Shown here piece after piece: positions 27,093 to 35,796 of a DNA stretch of 51,628 nucleotides. The position numbers and the translations under genes are program-made. The stretch comes from a virus: positions 1 to 51,628 of the IMG/VR virus record IMGVR_UViG_3300050343_000200; one strand, written 5' to 3'. Under the pieces are notes generated by a model. The model saw only the letters and a list, made by a program, of their open reading frames with translations, made no database searches and had not been told where the DNA came from. Within the stretch, counting starts at the first letter, position 1. Each line of letters begins with the position of its first letter.

Positions 27093-28100
27093 TTAGAATG
27101 ATCCAAGGATAATTCTGCGGTTATCTAGAACGCCAAAGCCAAGCTCTGCGAAGCCATAATAGCCAGCTCTTTGCTGACGGTGAAGTGCAGGATCTTCAAA
27201 TACTTGAAGTTGCTGCTTCACTGGCATTACAAAGCTATCGCTTGTGGACTGATCGAGGCCAACGACAAGCTCAACGTCAGAACCCTGAAGGTTTCCGCTA
27301 AGACTTGAAGTAAAGAATGTCTGATACTCTTGGCCTTCGCCCAGCTCATCAAGATCGTGCATGTTTACGCCAAAGATGCGCGTAATTGGTGCGCCACCTT
27401 CTGGTGCTGCGTAAATCTCACGACGAGTTACTTCGTCAACTTGGTCAAGACCCCAGTTGCGAACATCTTCAAGAGCCTCTGGAGAGACATAGATGTCCGT
27501 CAAGCGTCCACGACCAACCGAAGCGCTGTTACCACCGGAATTACGGCGCATAACAGTTTGCATAAGAGAAACGAGTCTCTTGCTGAAAAGTCCAGCAGTT
27601 GCATCGCCATCATACACGAGGATGTTCCGGTCAACACCAGCTGCAAGCAGCGTGTGCCATCCGTCATCATTCATCTTCTTTACGAAGCCAGCTTCCATGA
27701 CCTGCATGGCGCGACCAACAATGTCCCAACGTGCTTCACGGGCATATCGGATGAGATAATCAACCGAAGATGCAACGCTATACGTTGGAATCATGACGTA
27801 ATCGCTTTCAACCGAACGCTCTGGTATTCTACCATGACCGGGGTTTGTATAAGCGACATGTTCACCTTCAAGACCGGGACTAATGAGATCAAGCGGGAAC
27901 TCAGTTGTTGAGCCAGCTTCTACATTAATAGTCTCAAAGATATTACCAAGAATGTTTCCGACAAGGACACCCTTGCGGAGTGGAAGCTCAAGAGCTTTTG
28001 CGAATTCACGCTGTGCTGCCTGAGCGACATTGATATCACTATCACCTGACTTACGCAGGAGATTGATAAACTCTTCACTAGGTCTTTCATTTGTAGGCAT
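27093..28100 (-). CDS. Major capsid protein
   Basis: 335 residues, called from position (after protease and decoration genes, with its own strong terminator), size and sequence character. N-terminal arm: MPTNERPSEEFINLLRKSGD. Then TTEFPLDLISPGLEGEHVAY, a long helix region (RWDIVGRAMQVMEAGFVKKM), DIYVSPEALEDVRNW, and the C-terminal FGVLDNRRIILGSF, as in HK97-fold capsid proteins of this type. Its codon choice is visibly more GC-rich and even than that of its neighbours, as expected for the most highly expressed phage gene. The HK97 fold is inferred. Confidence 0.8.
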   Translation of the reverse strand: MPTNERPSEEFINLLRKSGDSDINVAQAAQREFAKALELPLRKGVLVGNILGNIFETINVEAGSTTEFPLDLISPGLEGEHVAYTNPGHGRIPERSVESDYVMIPTYSVASSVDYLIRYAREARWDIVGRAMQVMEAGFVKKMNDDGWHTLLAAGVDRNILVYDGDATAGLFSKRLVSLMQTVMRRNSGGNSASVGRGRLTDIYVSPEALEDVRNWGLDQVDEVTRREIYAAPEGGAPITRIFGVNMHDLDELGEGQEYQTFFTSSLSGNLQGSDVELVVGLDQSTSDSFVMPVKQQLQVFEDPALHRQQRAGYYGFAELGFGVLDNRRIILGSF

Positions 28101-28128
28101 ATTATTTACTCCTTAGTTGTATTATTTA

Positions 28129-28602
28129 TCAGGGAAGGTTTACTTCGACTTTAGCGTAGCCGTCAGCATCCTTAGCTGATAGAAATCGGCCTACAACCAA
28201 ATTGGTGTAGCTGTTACCGCTAACATTAGAAATCTTACCAGCTTCTAGTTCTGATAAGTAAGCTACATCTCCAACACTTGGAGTAACGTTAGAATCAATA
28301 GCATTTGTTACTACATAACCCTTACGCAATACGGTAACTTTACCACCCTTTTGTACTTCGTCTTTGTACTGATTAAGATGGGTTCTTGTAAGATCCTTAT
28401 CAACAACGTCGTTGAGAAGGACACCAAGAGGTACGCTGCCCGCATCGCCAGCTTCCTGAGCGACAAGTGCAACTCCCTGATCCATAGCAGCGCCAGAACC
28501 AGTACCGTCTTGATAGACTACTACTCCACCACGATCAAGCGCAGTGTTGCAGAAAAAACTGATATCAGTTTGAATTTCATATCTATCGGATTTTAGAGCC
28601 AT
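28129..28602 (-). CDS. Capsid decoration / stabilisation protein
   Basis: 157 residues, between protease/scaffold and capsid genes, the usual place of head decoration proteins. The sequence is all-beta: ALDRGGVVVYQDGTGSGAAMDQGVAL, DVVDKDLTRTHLN, VTVLRKGYVVTNAIDSNVTP and GDVAYLSELEAGKISN. It resembles the small beta-barrel decoration proteins (DUF2190-like) of siphoviruses and cyanophages. It should bind the outside of the capsid lattice. Confidence 0.65.
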   Translation of the reverse strand: MALKSDRYEIQTDISFFCNTALDRGGVVVYQDGTGSGAAMDQGVALVAQEAGDAGSVPLGVLLNDVVDKDLTRTHLNQYKDEVQKGGKVTVLRKGYVVTNAIDSNVTPSVGDVAYLSELEAGKISNVSGNSYTNLVVGRFLSAKDADGYAKVEVNLP

Positions 28603-28620
28603 AGTTTATTCTCCTTTAAT

Positions 28621-29313
28621 TCACTTATTGAGTACGTTATTTTCAAGCCACTCTGCGACACTCGCTCTTGTGGCTGATAGTTCGTCTTCTTCGTTAGAAG
28701 CGTCTACGAGTGCAGCTTCTGAAGTCTCTGTGTCTTCCAGTGCTTCTTCAGCAGCAACTTCTGCTTCAGCTTCTTCAGCTTCTACTTCAGCTTCTACTTC
28801 TTCAGCTTTGACTTCTTCTTCTTTTTTGTCATCCTTTTTTTCTTCCATTTTAGCTTTGTATCCAGCCTTCTTCTTTTCGTCAATCTTCGTCATTCCGGCG
28901 ATGATTGCTTCAAAGGTGGCATCGTCAAAGTCTTCGTAAGAAGCAACAGATTCTTCAGCTTCGTCAGCATCAAATCCAAGATCAAGAAGTGCAGCCTTGC
29001 GAGCTTCGGCCTTCTTTTCCTTCTTCATCTTCTTGAGTTCTTCCATCTTCTCTTTGAAGTCTTTATCTTTAGCTTCTACAGATTCTTGAAGCTCAGTATA
29101 AGCAGCTTCTTTTTCAGCGCAAGAAACTTCCAAAGCCTTGATAGCTTCTTCTTTTTCAGCAACTGTTTCTTCAAGCTTGGCAATAGTTTCGCCATGCTCT
29201 TTGATTGAAGCTTCGCTAAGTTGAACACGAAGAGCTTCGTTATCTTCTTTAGCAGATGCTAGCTCGCTTTTAATGTCGGCAAGCTGCTTCTCTAAAAGGT
29301 TAGTATCAGACAT
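28621..29313 (-). CDS. Nested in-frame scaffold protein (internal start)
   Basis: Inside the protease gene, an ATG at 29313 (residue 266, MSDTNLLEKQLADIK) is preceded by AAAGGAGAAAAAGAT, a better ribosome site than most in this window, and starts exactly where the coiled-coil scaffold begins. The product would be 230 residues. The arrangement matches the lambda C/Nu3 design, in which free scaffold is made in excess of the protease fusion. The site is seen in the sequence; use of it is inferred. Confidence 0.7.
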   Translation of the reverse strand: MSDTNLLEKQLADIKSELASAKEDNEALRVQLSEASIKEHGETIAKLEETVAEKEEAIKALEVSCAEKEAAYTELQESVEAKDKDFKEKMEELKKMKKEKKAEARKAALLDLGFDADEAEESVASYEDFDDATFEAIIAGMTKIDEKKKAGYKAKMEEKKDDKKEEEVKAEEVEAEVEAEEAEAEVAAEEALEDTETSEAALVDASNEEDELSATRASVAEWLENNVLNK

Positions 29314-30108
29314 ATCTTTTTCTCCTTTAGGAAAAGTAGTTAAAATTGTTGAATTAGTATTCAGAGAGAAAGCCTTGCTAGCATCAAGAATAACACTTCT
29401 GGGGTTTGCTGGCTTAGATACAAGACCTTTACCAGAAAAAGAAATATCTCTTAATGATCTACCGATTTTATAGCCTTCATACTCTCCATTACCACCATAG
29501 GCTCTCAAGTGCTTAGTCAGGAATGCAGAACTTTCATTGCGAGAAAGAAGCTTTGCATTTCCTTCATCGTCTAACAAAGCATAGTCAAAACCAGCAAACA
29601 AACATTCCATAGAAACAAACCATTTGCCTTCTTCAATTTCAGCAATAATTTGATTCATGCGCTGTCTATTGTCTGGATCTGTCCAGCTATTGTATAACAC
29701 AGCCTCAGTGATAATATCAAAATCATCAGGCTGAGTATCGTCCGCTATGGGGTCTCCATTTTTGTCAACCACATAACTGCCAGTAATATGACCGATGATA
29801 TCATTTTCATCGTGCATAAAATTAAATTGTTTATCTTCTGGAGTATCTCTAGCCGCCCAAGTTGAGGCAGAATTAAATACATCGTCATTTTTATTCCATC
29901 CAGTAGAAACGAGTACGGATGTAATATAATAAAGATCAATCTGTTTTGGGTTAGCGCTTTCAGCTTTTATTTTATCAATAAAATCTTTTGATGTTGGGGA
30001 ACTACTTTTATCGCTAGCCAAAGAAGCGGGCATACAATAAGCCACACTCGCGCTTGATTGCACAAGTTCAGCTATGCCGTCTTCAATTTCTTTACTAAAT
30101 ATTTTCAT
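28621..30108 (-). CDS. Prohead protease fused to scaffold domain
   Basis: 495 residues. The N-terminal about 240 look like a head maturation protease: NFMHDENDIIGHITGSYVV with a candidate catalytic His, then KWFVSMECLFAGFDY with a Ser, and RDISFSGKGLVSKPANP, which matches the family end. From about residue 266 comes a highly charged coiled coil (LEKQLADIKSELASAKEDNEAL) with KKEKKAEARKAALLDLG and a Glu/Ala/Val repeat (VKAEEVEAEVEAEEAEAEV), ending in a helix SVAEWLENNVLNK, typical of scaffolds. The order protease-scaffold-decoration-capsid is standard. The catalytic assignment is inferred. Confidence 0.75.
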   Translation of the reverse strand: MKIFSKEIEDGIAELVQSSASVAYCMPASLASDKSSSPTSKDFIDKIKAESANPKQIDLYYITSVLVSTGWNKNDDVFNSASTWAARDTPEDKQFNFMHDENDIIGHITGSYVVDKNGDPIADDTQPDDFDIITEAVLYNSWTDPDNRQRMNQIIAEIEEGKWFVSMECLFAGFDYALLDDEGNAKLLSRNESSAFLTKHLRAYGGNGEYEGYKIGRSLRDISFSGKGLVSKPANPRSVILDASKAFSLNTNSTILTTFPKGEKDMSDTNLLEKQLADIKSELASAKEDNEALRVQLSEASIKEHGETIAKLEETVAEKEEAIKALEVSCAEKEAAYTELQESVEAKDKDFKEKMEELKKMKKEKKAEARKAALLDLGFDADEAEESVASYEDFDDATFEAIIAGMTKIDEKKKAGYKAKMEEKKDDKKEEEVKAEEVEAEVEAEEAEAEVAAEEALEDTETSEAALVDASNEEDELSATRASVAEWLENNVLNK

Positions 30109-30124
30109 CTACACCTCTCTGATC

Positions 30125-30152
30125 ATTATACACAAAAACATCAGAATTACAA
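30125..30152 (-). promoter_or_regulatory. Promoter of the capsid unit (GTGTATAAT with TTGTAA)
   Basis: Leftward GTGTATAAT at 30133-30125, with TTGTAA 16 bases upstream of TATAAT (30152-30147). It drives protease/scaffold, decoration and capsid. The -35 side lies inside the terminator-like hairpin at the portal gene end. Confidence 0.65.
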
Positions 30153-30171
30153 TGTATTATCCAATCTGATG
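30134..30171 (-). terminator. Probable terminator at the end of the portal gene
   Basis: On the leftward strand CATCAGA and TCTGATG flank a 19-base loop that contains the portal stop codon, and GTTTTTG follows. The loop is long, so the terminator may be weak. As after the capsid gene, the U-tract runs straight into GTGTATAAT. Confidence 0.4.
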
Positions 30172-32163
30172 CTCAACAAACAAACCTATCGCATGTCTTC
30201 TATAATCATCAATTGAAGTGTTATCCATACTTATGTTAGTATCGTTCAATTTTTTTGTTATATATTTTGGCGTTTGAGCCTTAGATTTTAGGATCTTTGT
30301 AATTAGAGAATTATCCACATTGTCTCCATATTTCAGATTAGTAAAAACATCTATTTTAAGTTGCTCAATTTCTCTGGAATTCGCTTTAGTTAATTGTCGC
30401 AAGTTCTTAATTTTATGAGTTTTAATATATGCATCACTAATACATTCAGAGACAGTGTTCCAAGCAGATTCGGACCAGACGATAACATCAGCTACTCCGG
30501 GCTTAGTTTTTGGTTTGTCAACCCTGCGTTTTCGTGGACCTTCATCTCTTTTAAACAGTGGTCTTCCAGCGTCTATGTCCACCTTCTCGTCTGTTTCACT
30601 TGGCTCTGGATCAATCGCAGGATCAGTTTCTGGGCCTTCTTCCACTGCTTCTGGAGGTGGAGGAGGATGAAAAGGGCCAGCTTTATCTGGGCCAACAGTT
30701 TCTCGTTTAGCAAGTTCTCTTTTAAGTCTAATGTTTTCTATTTGAGGTATTTCCTTAAATCTTTCAAGCAATGTCTCGTGACTAATTATGTCTCTGTCAG
30801 CAAGCTGGATTAAAAGATTTTTCTCAGCAGCCTCGTCGGATAGTGTCATTTGGTCAAATTGAATATGAGCTTTGTATCTGAAGCCCATAGCTTGACGCAC
30901 TATCTCGATTTCTTTTTCCCAAAAGCTTACGAGTCTATCTCTGCCGTACTGTAGTCTTTCCAACAATGTCTTCAAAGAGATAAAGTTGTTTGTAAAACCA
31001 CCGCCATTATTAGCCATACCAGTAAGAGTTGGTGGGACACCTAGACCAGCATAGATGCTATTCAATACAGAAGTATACTTCTCGGAACCTAGAAATTTGT
31101 ATACTTCACTATTAGATTCTTGAAACGAAAGCTCTGGCCCCCAAACGAGTTCCATAGTGCCTCCACCAACATTACTAGCAAGAATATCTCTAAGTTTATT
31201 AATTGCTGTTTTATTTGGTAGAATTTGATGTTCCAGACTACCAAGAGTCCACAATCTAATATTAGATATAGCCCCATCTAATGCAGACATATCAGCTAGT
31301 CTCATCTTTTCCAGCATAACAATGTCATCTAGAATTGCATAAATCATAGGGTTTGCCCACTGTCTCCAATCGTCTTTTTTATAATAAAATATAGACAATC
31401 GCTCTGGATCTAATGGGATATCCTTCTCTCCTTTTAATAAACTTTGTTTTATGTTTTGAGGCAATGTTTCAAGTACGTGATTTGGAATTTCTCCAGACTT
31501 AAACTTATCAAAAAATGAGTTGGTAGTAATAGTATAATTTTTAAGGCCCATGAATAATGACAAGTTGCCATCTTTCATTTTTACAGTTAGCGGGTTAAAG
31601 AAATTGTATCTCCAAGGGATTTCGTTCGGTTTTGCCTTTGGTGTTTCAACTCTTATATCGCTAGACATAGCCTTCATATACTGCTTCAATTGAGGCGTTA
31701 TATTCGCATAACTCCTATGAACTATAACGTTTCCTGTCTTGTATAAATTATTTAAAAATCTTTCAGATCTTTCTTTGCCGTTAACTTTCTTAAACCATTG
31801 TTGATAAAATTTTTCTACACTTTTGTCTTTATGTACGATGCTAATACCTTGGCTTCCAAAGTCTCCCATCAAATCGATTATATTCCGAATGATTCCAACC
31901 TTGTCGTATGCGTCCATGCACATCCTGATGATACGCCTTTGTTCTGTTGGTACTGCTTCGTCTGGCCTAAACGCATAATAGTCCTTGCTTGTAAATCCGG
32001 GCTTAACTGATCTATTTGGTTCAATGTCTATAAAGTGGCGGTAATGATTGCCAGAAGTTTTGTTTATGCCTGAGTATGAGTTTACATTGTCAGAAAACTG
32101 AGACATAGCTTCAGCCTTGCTGTTGTCGTCATCGTTTCGCCAAGTTATCATGTCTTTGTCCAT
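30157..32163 (-). CDS. Portal protein
   Basis: The ATG at 32163 (MDKDMITWRNDDDNSKAEAM) is preferred over an upstream TTG because a GAGGT site fits it. 668 residues. Portal features: RRIIRMCMDAYDKVGIIRNI near the N-terminus, KVNGKERSERFLNNLYKTGNVIVHRSY, the long helix region around RLSIFYYKKDDWRQWANPM, and AGLGVPPTLTGMANNGGGFTNNF, the classic portal block with GLGVP. The C-terminal about 200 residues carry an acidic Pro-rich linker and a helical domain. It lies directly downstream of the large terminase. Forms the dodecameric DNA channel at one capsid vertex. Confidence 0.85.
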   Translation of the reverse strand: MDKDMITWRNDDDNSKAEAMSQFSDNVNSYSGINKTSGNHYRHFIDIEPNRSVKPGFTSKDYYAFRPDEAVPTEQRRIIRMCMDAYDKVGIIRNIIDLMGDFGSQGISIVHKDKSVEKFYQQWFKKVNGKERSERFLNNLYKTGNVIVHRSYANITPQLKQYMKAMSSDIRVETPKAKPNEIPWRYNFFNPLTVKMKDGNLSLFMGLKNYTITTNSFFDKFKSGEIPNHVLETLPQNIKQSLLKGEKDIPLDPERLSIFYYKKDDWRQWANPMIYAILDDIVMLEKMRLADMSALDGAISNIRLWTLGSLEHQILPNKTAINKLRDILASNVGGGTMELVWGPELSFQESNSEVYKFLGSEKYTSVLNSIYAGLGVPPTLTGMANNGGGFTNNFISLKTLLERLQYGRDRLVSFWEKEIEIVRQAMGFRYKAHIQFDQMTLSDEAAEKNLLIQLADRDIISHETLLERFKEIPQIENIRLKRELAKRETVGPDKAGPFHPPPPPEAVEEGPETDPAIDPEPSETDEKVDIDAGRPLFKRDEGPRKRRVDKPKTKPGVADVIVWSESAWNTVSECISDAYIKTHKIKNLRQLTKANSREIEQLKIDVFTNLKYGDNVDNSLITKILKSKAQTPKYITKKLNDTNISMDNTSIDDYRRHAIGLFVEHQIG

Positions 32164-32216
32164 TGTTGACCTCAATTGGAATGTAATCGGATTGTATGTT
32201 TTTTAATACACATCTT

Positions 32217-34175
32217 TCATCTGTTCAGTGAACCAACTGGGTCCGCTGTAGGGTTTTTCGTCTGTTTTAGGCATAAACCCGCCAGTTGCGAAACCCCCAT
32301 AAAACTGATACTCTTCTGGAGTAGGAGTTCTTTGTATATTCTAGCTGCCATATTACACATTAACAATGCTGAATATCTATCTTTTCTCATTTTGCTTTTT
32401 CTTCCAGTACCCACAACAACTTGTGGTGTGTCCCACCTATCTCTGCCAGATGTAGTTTGTGTCATTTGTATCATAGATAGTTCGTCTTTTAATTCTTCTA
32501 TATCTAAGATGCACTCTTCTAGAGTATCAAACATGCGACCCTTTGTGTTATCTTCGTGTTCTGATATAGATAAGGTTAGTGCGTCAAACGAAGGAAATAA
32601 TAAAGCTTTATCTTCAAAGTCTTTTCTCATTCCGTGATTAGCTTCTGCAAGCCAATCGTACTTTGCAAACTGACACATTTCTAGTATATGCAGACCTTGT
32701 TCTCCATCTGTATCTTTTGGTTTATTTCTGTCGATAGTAGGCCATATGGGAACTTCACCTTCTTTAATTTTATCTTTGTCGTGCATAGACTCCATAACAG
32801 CAACGCCACCACCTTGAGCATCCATAGCAATATGTATACAAGGAAACAGCTTCATCAAATCTCTTATTTTCCTAGCACAATATGCATAAAAATCAGTTTC
32901 TGAAGAAAGACCTCTTTTCACTTTCTCTTTGTGTTCAGATCTAGTTGTTGTCCAACAATATACTATCCTTCTATGGTTTTCATGAATCTCAACAATTACA
33001 ATACTAAAGTTATCAACTTCTGATGCTGGGTCAACTCCAAATATGTATTTCCTATCTTCCTTGCCCATAAGTGATGCTTCAAACTTTATAGACTCTCCAT
33101 CTTGACCTATGATCGAATCTTCGGAAGCTACGCAGGATTGTATTAAAGATCTCTTGAAAAACCCTTGACTGTCTCTAGTAAAACAAGCCCCGTATTCCAT
33201 TTGATATATACCAGTATGAACTGTAGCTTTAGATCTAGCAACCTGATCTGCATCCATGAAACCTTTAGGCAAAAGCTCGTATGGCATACGGATAATTGAA
33301 TACTGAGTCCAATCAAAACTTTCTGGAGGGTCTTCTCCAAATATCTCTCTTAGTCTAGCTAACTCACCTTTGCTTTTTATTATAGACTTCCACTTCTTCC
33401 AGTATGTTGAAAAATGATTAAAGTCATAGTAAGCTGTTCCAGATAATATGATTTGATTATCTTTCTGTACTTCTTTTTCTTGTTGTTCTAATACTACTCC
33501 CAGCTCTTCTGCTTTCTCTTGTGCGGCTAATCTCTTTACGTTTTCTACTGGGTCTGCACTAACAGCAGCAAAACCAGCGACAACGTTTTCAAATATCTCT
33601 CTAGGTATAGACGCAAATTCGTCAGCTATAATATCGTTAGCACGTTGGCCTCTAATCTTCTGACCATCGCCTAATGGTAAACATGTAACAGTACTGTCAT
33701 TTAAACGAAGGGTACATCTATCTGTATCTCTACGTGGACCGCTATCTCCATCGCATATATCTCTAAGCATAGGTGAATTACGCCAAATTGTCTCCATGTA
33801 CTCAAAAAGTACCTTAGACTGTCTGAACGCAGCTCCAACTACAACAACCTTTCTACGAGGCAATATAAGCGCTCTAAGCACAGCGTAAAGTGACAACATA
33901 AAAGATTTACCAAAACCTCGGCTGGCAATAAGCATTGGAAATTTTCTGTTCCATATTTCGCATAAAAATAAAGACTGCGATGGAAGTAGCTGTATATTCA
34001 ATATATGTTTAGTTATAAAAGAAAGATACTCTGGCCTAGTCATTAGCCAAGCTAGTTTCAATTTAAAATCATCGTCATTGGCACTAACTATAGACATGGG
34101 ATTGAATAATTCAATATCAATATCATCTAGACCAAGCCAAGCTTCATCGATTTTTTTTATTTTATTTTTTCCCAT
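32217..34175 (-). CDS. terL: Terminase large subunit (packaging ATPase/nuclease)
   Basis: 652 residues. ATPase: Walker A ASRGFGKSF at about 84-92, helicase-like VVVVGAAFRQSKVLF, Walker B IIADEFAS with Asp185-Glu186. Coupling motif region: ILSGTAYYDFN. RNase H-type nuclease: FGVDPASEVDNFSIV with Asp382, IHIAMDAQGGG with Asp452. A region DTLEECILDIEELKDELSMIQ follows, with the usual WDTP near the C-terminus. The protein packages DNA into the prohead at the portal. Its start overlaps the end of the ClpP-like gene by 19 bases, suggesting coupled translation. Confidence 0.92.
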   Translation of the reverse strand: MGKNKIKKIDEAWLGLDDIDIELFNPMSIVSANDDDFKLKLAWLMTRPEYLSFITKHILNIQLLPSQSLFLCEIWNRKFPMLIASRGFGKSFMLSLYAVLRALILPRRKVVVVGAAFRQSKVLFEYMETIWRNSPMLRDICDGDSGPRRDTDRCTLRLNDSTVTCLPLGDGQKIRGQRANDIIADEFASIPREIFENVVAGFAAVSADPVENVKRLAAQEKAEELGVVLEQQEKEVQKDNQIILSGTAYYDFNHFSTYWKKWKSIIKSKGELARLREIFGEDPPESFDWTQYSIIRMPYELLPKGFMDADQVARSKATVHTGIYQMEYGACFTRDSQGFFKRSLIQSCVASEDSIIGQDGESIKFEASLMGKEDRKYIFGVDPASEVDNFSIVIVEIHENHRRIVYCWTTTRSEHKEKVKRGLSSETDFYAYCARKIRDLMKLFPCIHIAMDAQGGGVAVMESMHDKDKIKEGEVPIWPTIDRNKPKDTDGEQGLHILEMCQFAKYDWLAEANHGMRKDFEDKALLFPSFDALTLSISEHEDNTKGRMFDTLEECILDIEELKDELSMIQMTQTTSGRDRWDTPQVVVGTGRKSKMRKDRYSALLMCNMAARIYKELLLQKSISFMGVSQLAGLCLKQTKNPTADPVGSLNR

Positions 34176-34798
34176 GAATCTATAATCTCGTCTGCAAATC
34201 CATAGTGAACTGCTTCTTCAGCATTGATGTACCAATCACCAGATTTTAGTTTAGTGTTTAAAAAGTTTTTTACTTTTCCAATTGTTGGTTTGCCTTCGTA
34301 TCTGTCCTGAAAGTATTTTCCTTTTACGCATTTTTTAGCATAAACCTCTAACATTACATCGCAAATGTATTTTTCGTACTTCACCCAGTTCTGCACATTG
34401 AGATAATGTCCTCCTGCTTCTGTAGAACCAAAATGTGACATAAAATATGTGTTAGGAGTAATATATCTAGTATCTGCTGATTGAAATATTATACTGCTCA
34501 TAGACTCCACTTGACCATAAGCAATCATTGTAACATAGCACCTAGACATTGTAACTGCGTCAAATATAGCCATGCCGTCTGACCACTCTCCTCCTACGCT
34601 TTGTAAATGTATAGTAACTTGGTCCGAAGACTTAGCATCCAAAGCTCTAAGATTCTTTATAAATGTATTTGACATTTTATATTCTACGCCGGGATTTTCT
34701 TCGTCATTAGATCCGTAATGGTTGTGCAAGAAAATCTCTCTAGATCCTAAATTGCAACCATAGTTGTGATAATCATAAAGTATGTCTTTTTCTGTCAT
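34157..34798 (-). CDS. ClpP-like serine protease
   Basis: 213 residues, ClpP fold from end to end: REIFLHNHYG, HLQSVGGEWSDGMAIFDAV (the GG oxyanion turn), AYGQVESMSSIIF with nucleophile Ser99, TYFMSHFGS with His122, and GDWYINAEEAVHYGFADEI with likely acid Asp188. All three triad positions are therefore present. Phage ClpP-like proteases usually mature heads, but this phage has a separate protease fused to its scaffold. This copy, next to the terminase, may process another virion or host protein, or assist ClpX/ClpA. No ATPase partner is seen here. Confidence 0.85.
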   Translation of the reverse strand: MTEKDILYDYHNYGCNLGSREIFLHNHYGSNDEENPGVEYKMSNTFIKNLRALDAKSSDQVTIHLQSVGGEWSDGMAIFDAVTMSRCYVTMIAYGQVESMSSIIFQSADTRYITPNTYFMSHFGSTEAGGHYLNVQNWVKYEKYICDVMLEVYAKKCVKGKYFQDRYEGKPTIGKVKNFLNTKLKSGDWYINAEEAVHYGFADEIIDSWEKIK

Positions 34799-35301
34799 TA
34801 GGTCTTTCTCCCAATTGTATATTTTTCGTTGACTCTTTTAAAAATACTACTTACTGCCAAGAATGCTGTGTGTTTGTCTCCGCAAAAAAGAACATGTATA
34901 TCATTGTATAATTCAAATTCTATCAAGCACTTTAGCATATATCGTCCGGTTATTTTTACAGATGCTTTGTTCTTAATTGGTATTCTAGTCTCTTTGGGAA
35001 ACTTAATTAAATCCTCTAAACCAAATTCTAAAATTATATATTTATGAGGGAACGGTTCCATTCTCTCAATCTCTTTTAAGAATGTTTGCTTTTTAGATCC
35101 AAGGTTTTGCGCTAGTTCTTCAACACAGCCTTTTCTTTCGATACATATCTTATCTTCTAATCCTTGGATAGAATAATCTCCAGTATCCAGCTTGTGTTCA
35201 ACCATGCCAGCGCACGTATTGAACTTACTAAAAAAATATCCGTCTTGTTCTCTGGTGTCCTTTATAACTGTAAAATCAGGAGCTTGTTTATATTTAGCCA
35301 T
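34798..35301 (-). CDS. ERCC4-type nuclease
   Basis: 167 residues. The XPF/ERCC4 nuclease core is visible: VIKDTREQDGYFF with the DxRE metal-binding set (Asp15, Arg17, Glu18), LDTGDYSIQG, and CIERKGCVEELAQNL with the ERK motif, then FLKEIERMEPF and YIILEFGLEDLI. The length fits a minimal nuclease domain with no helicase or helix-hairpin-helix part. Phage members are thought to cut branched DNA or assist recombination or packaging. Its stop overlaps the ClpP-like start (TAATG), and it follows the HNH gene with a short overlap. Confidence 0.85.
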   Translation of the reverse strand: MAKYKQAPDFTVIKDTREQDGYFFSKFNTCAGMVEHKLDTGDYSIQGLEDKICIERKGCVEELAQNLGSKKQTFLKEIERMEPFPHKYIILEFGLEDLIKFPKETRIPIKNKASVKITGRYMLKCLIEFELYNDIHVLFCGDKHTAFLAVSSIFKRVNEKYTIGRKT

Positions 35302-35557
35302 TTAATATCTCTCTAAATAAATGTTCGTAGTGGGTTTCTTTGCCAGTTATTGATCTATGGCAGTATTTACATAGTGTTATTCCGTTTGAAGTTTCATATC
35401 TTAAAGCAGAGGCTCCAGACCATTTTGATATATGGTGTACTTGTAAATTTTTTCTAGATTTACATCCGGGCATCTGACATTTTCCTTTGTCTCTTTTAAT
35501 GACATCTTTTCTAAATTGAGCATATGCTGGATCATTATAATTCCTTCTCATAAACAA
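35294..35557 (-). CDS. HNH endonuclease
   Basis: 87 residues with a complete HNH core: RKDVIKRDKGKCQMPGC, LQVHHISKWSGA with the catalytic His pair, NGITLCKYCHRSITG with the Asn and last His. Two CxxC-type pairs bind the structural zinc. Small HNH proteins beside the large terminase often assist cos-site cleavage in packaging. That role fits its place two genes upstream of terL but is inferred. Overlaps both neighbours by about 8-10 bases. Confidence 0.85.
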   Translation of the reverse strand: MFMRRNYNDPAYAQFRKDVIKRDKGKCQMPGCKSRKNLQVHHISKWSGASALRYETSNGITLCKYCHRSITGKETHYEHLFREILNG

Positions 35558-35796
35558 TCTATCCTATCTATTCTCATATATTTTCTAATTTTCCTGCACA
35601 GTATCCTCGTACTTATACTTTCATCTTCTTTTAGTAAAAGCGACACAATCCTATGACTTGTAACAGAACAAGCATCGTCTGGATCTGAAGCTTCGATAAA
35701 GTACAAACAAAACGGTGAACGAAATTCTGATAGATCATAATTTAAAAATTCACTGCTAAAGTCTGATAAGTCTAAATGTAATCTATAGTTTGGCAT
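35548..35796 (-). CDS. Small hypothetical protein
   Basis: 82 residues, MPNYRLHLDLSDFSSEFLNYDLSEFRSPF, then ASDPDDACSVTSHRIVSLLLKEDESIS and a basic C-terminal helix (RILCRKIRKYMRIDR). The start lies inside the 3' end of the gmd gene and the end overlaps the HNH gene, so it is part of the same translational chain. No family recognised. The basic C-terminus could bind nucleic acid. Confidence 0.55.
   Translation of the reverse strand: MPNYRLHLDLSDFSSEFLNYDLSEFRSPFCLYFIEASDPDDACSVTSHRIVSLLLKEDESISTRILCRKIRKYMRIDRIDCL

Noticed and set aside
28628-28939. Rightward Ser/Ala-rich open frame
   Set aside because: Mirror of the Glu/Ala repeat in the scaffold domain on the other strand.
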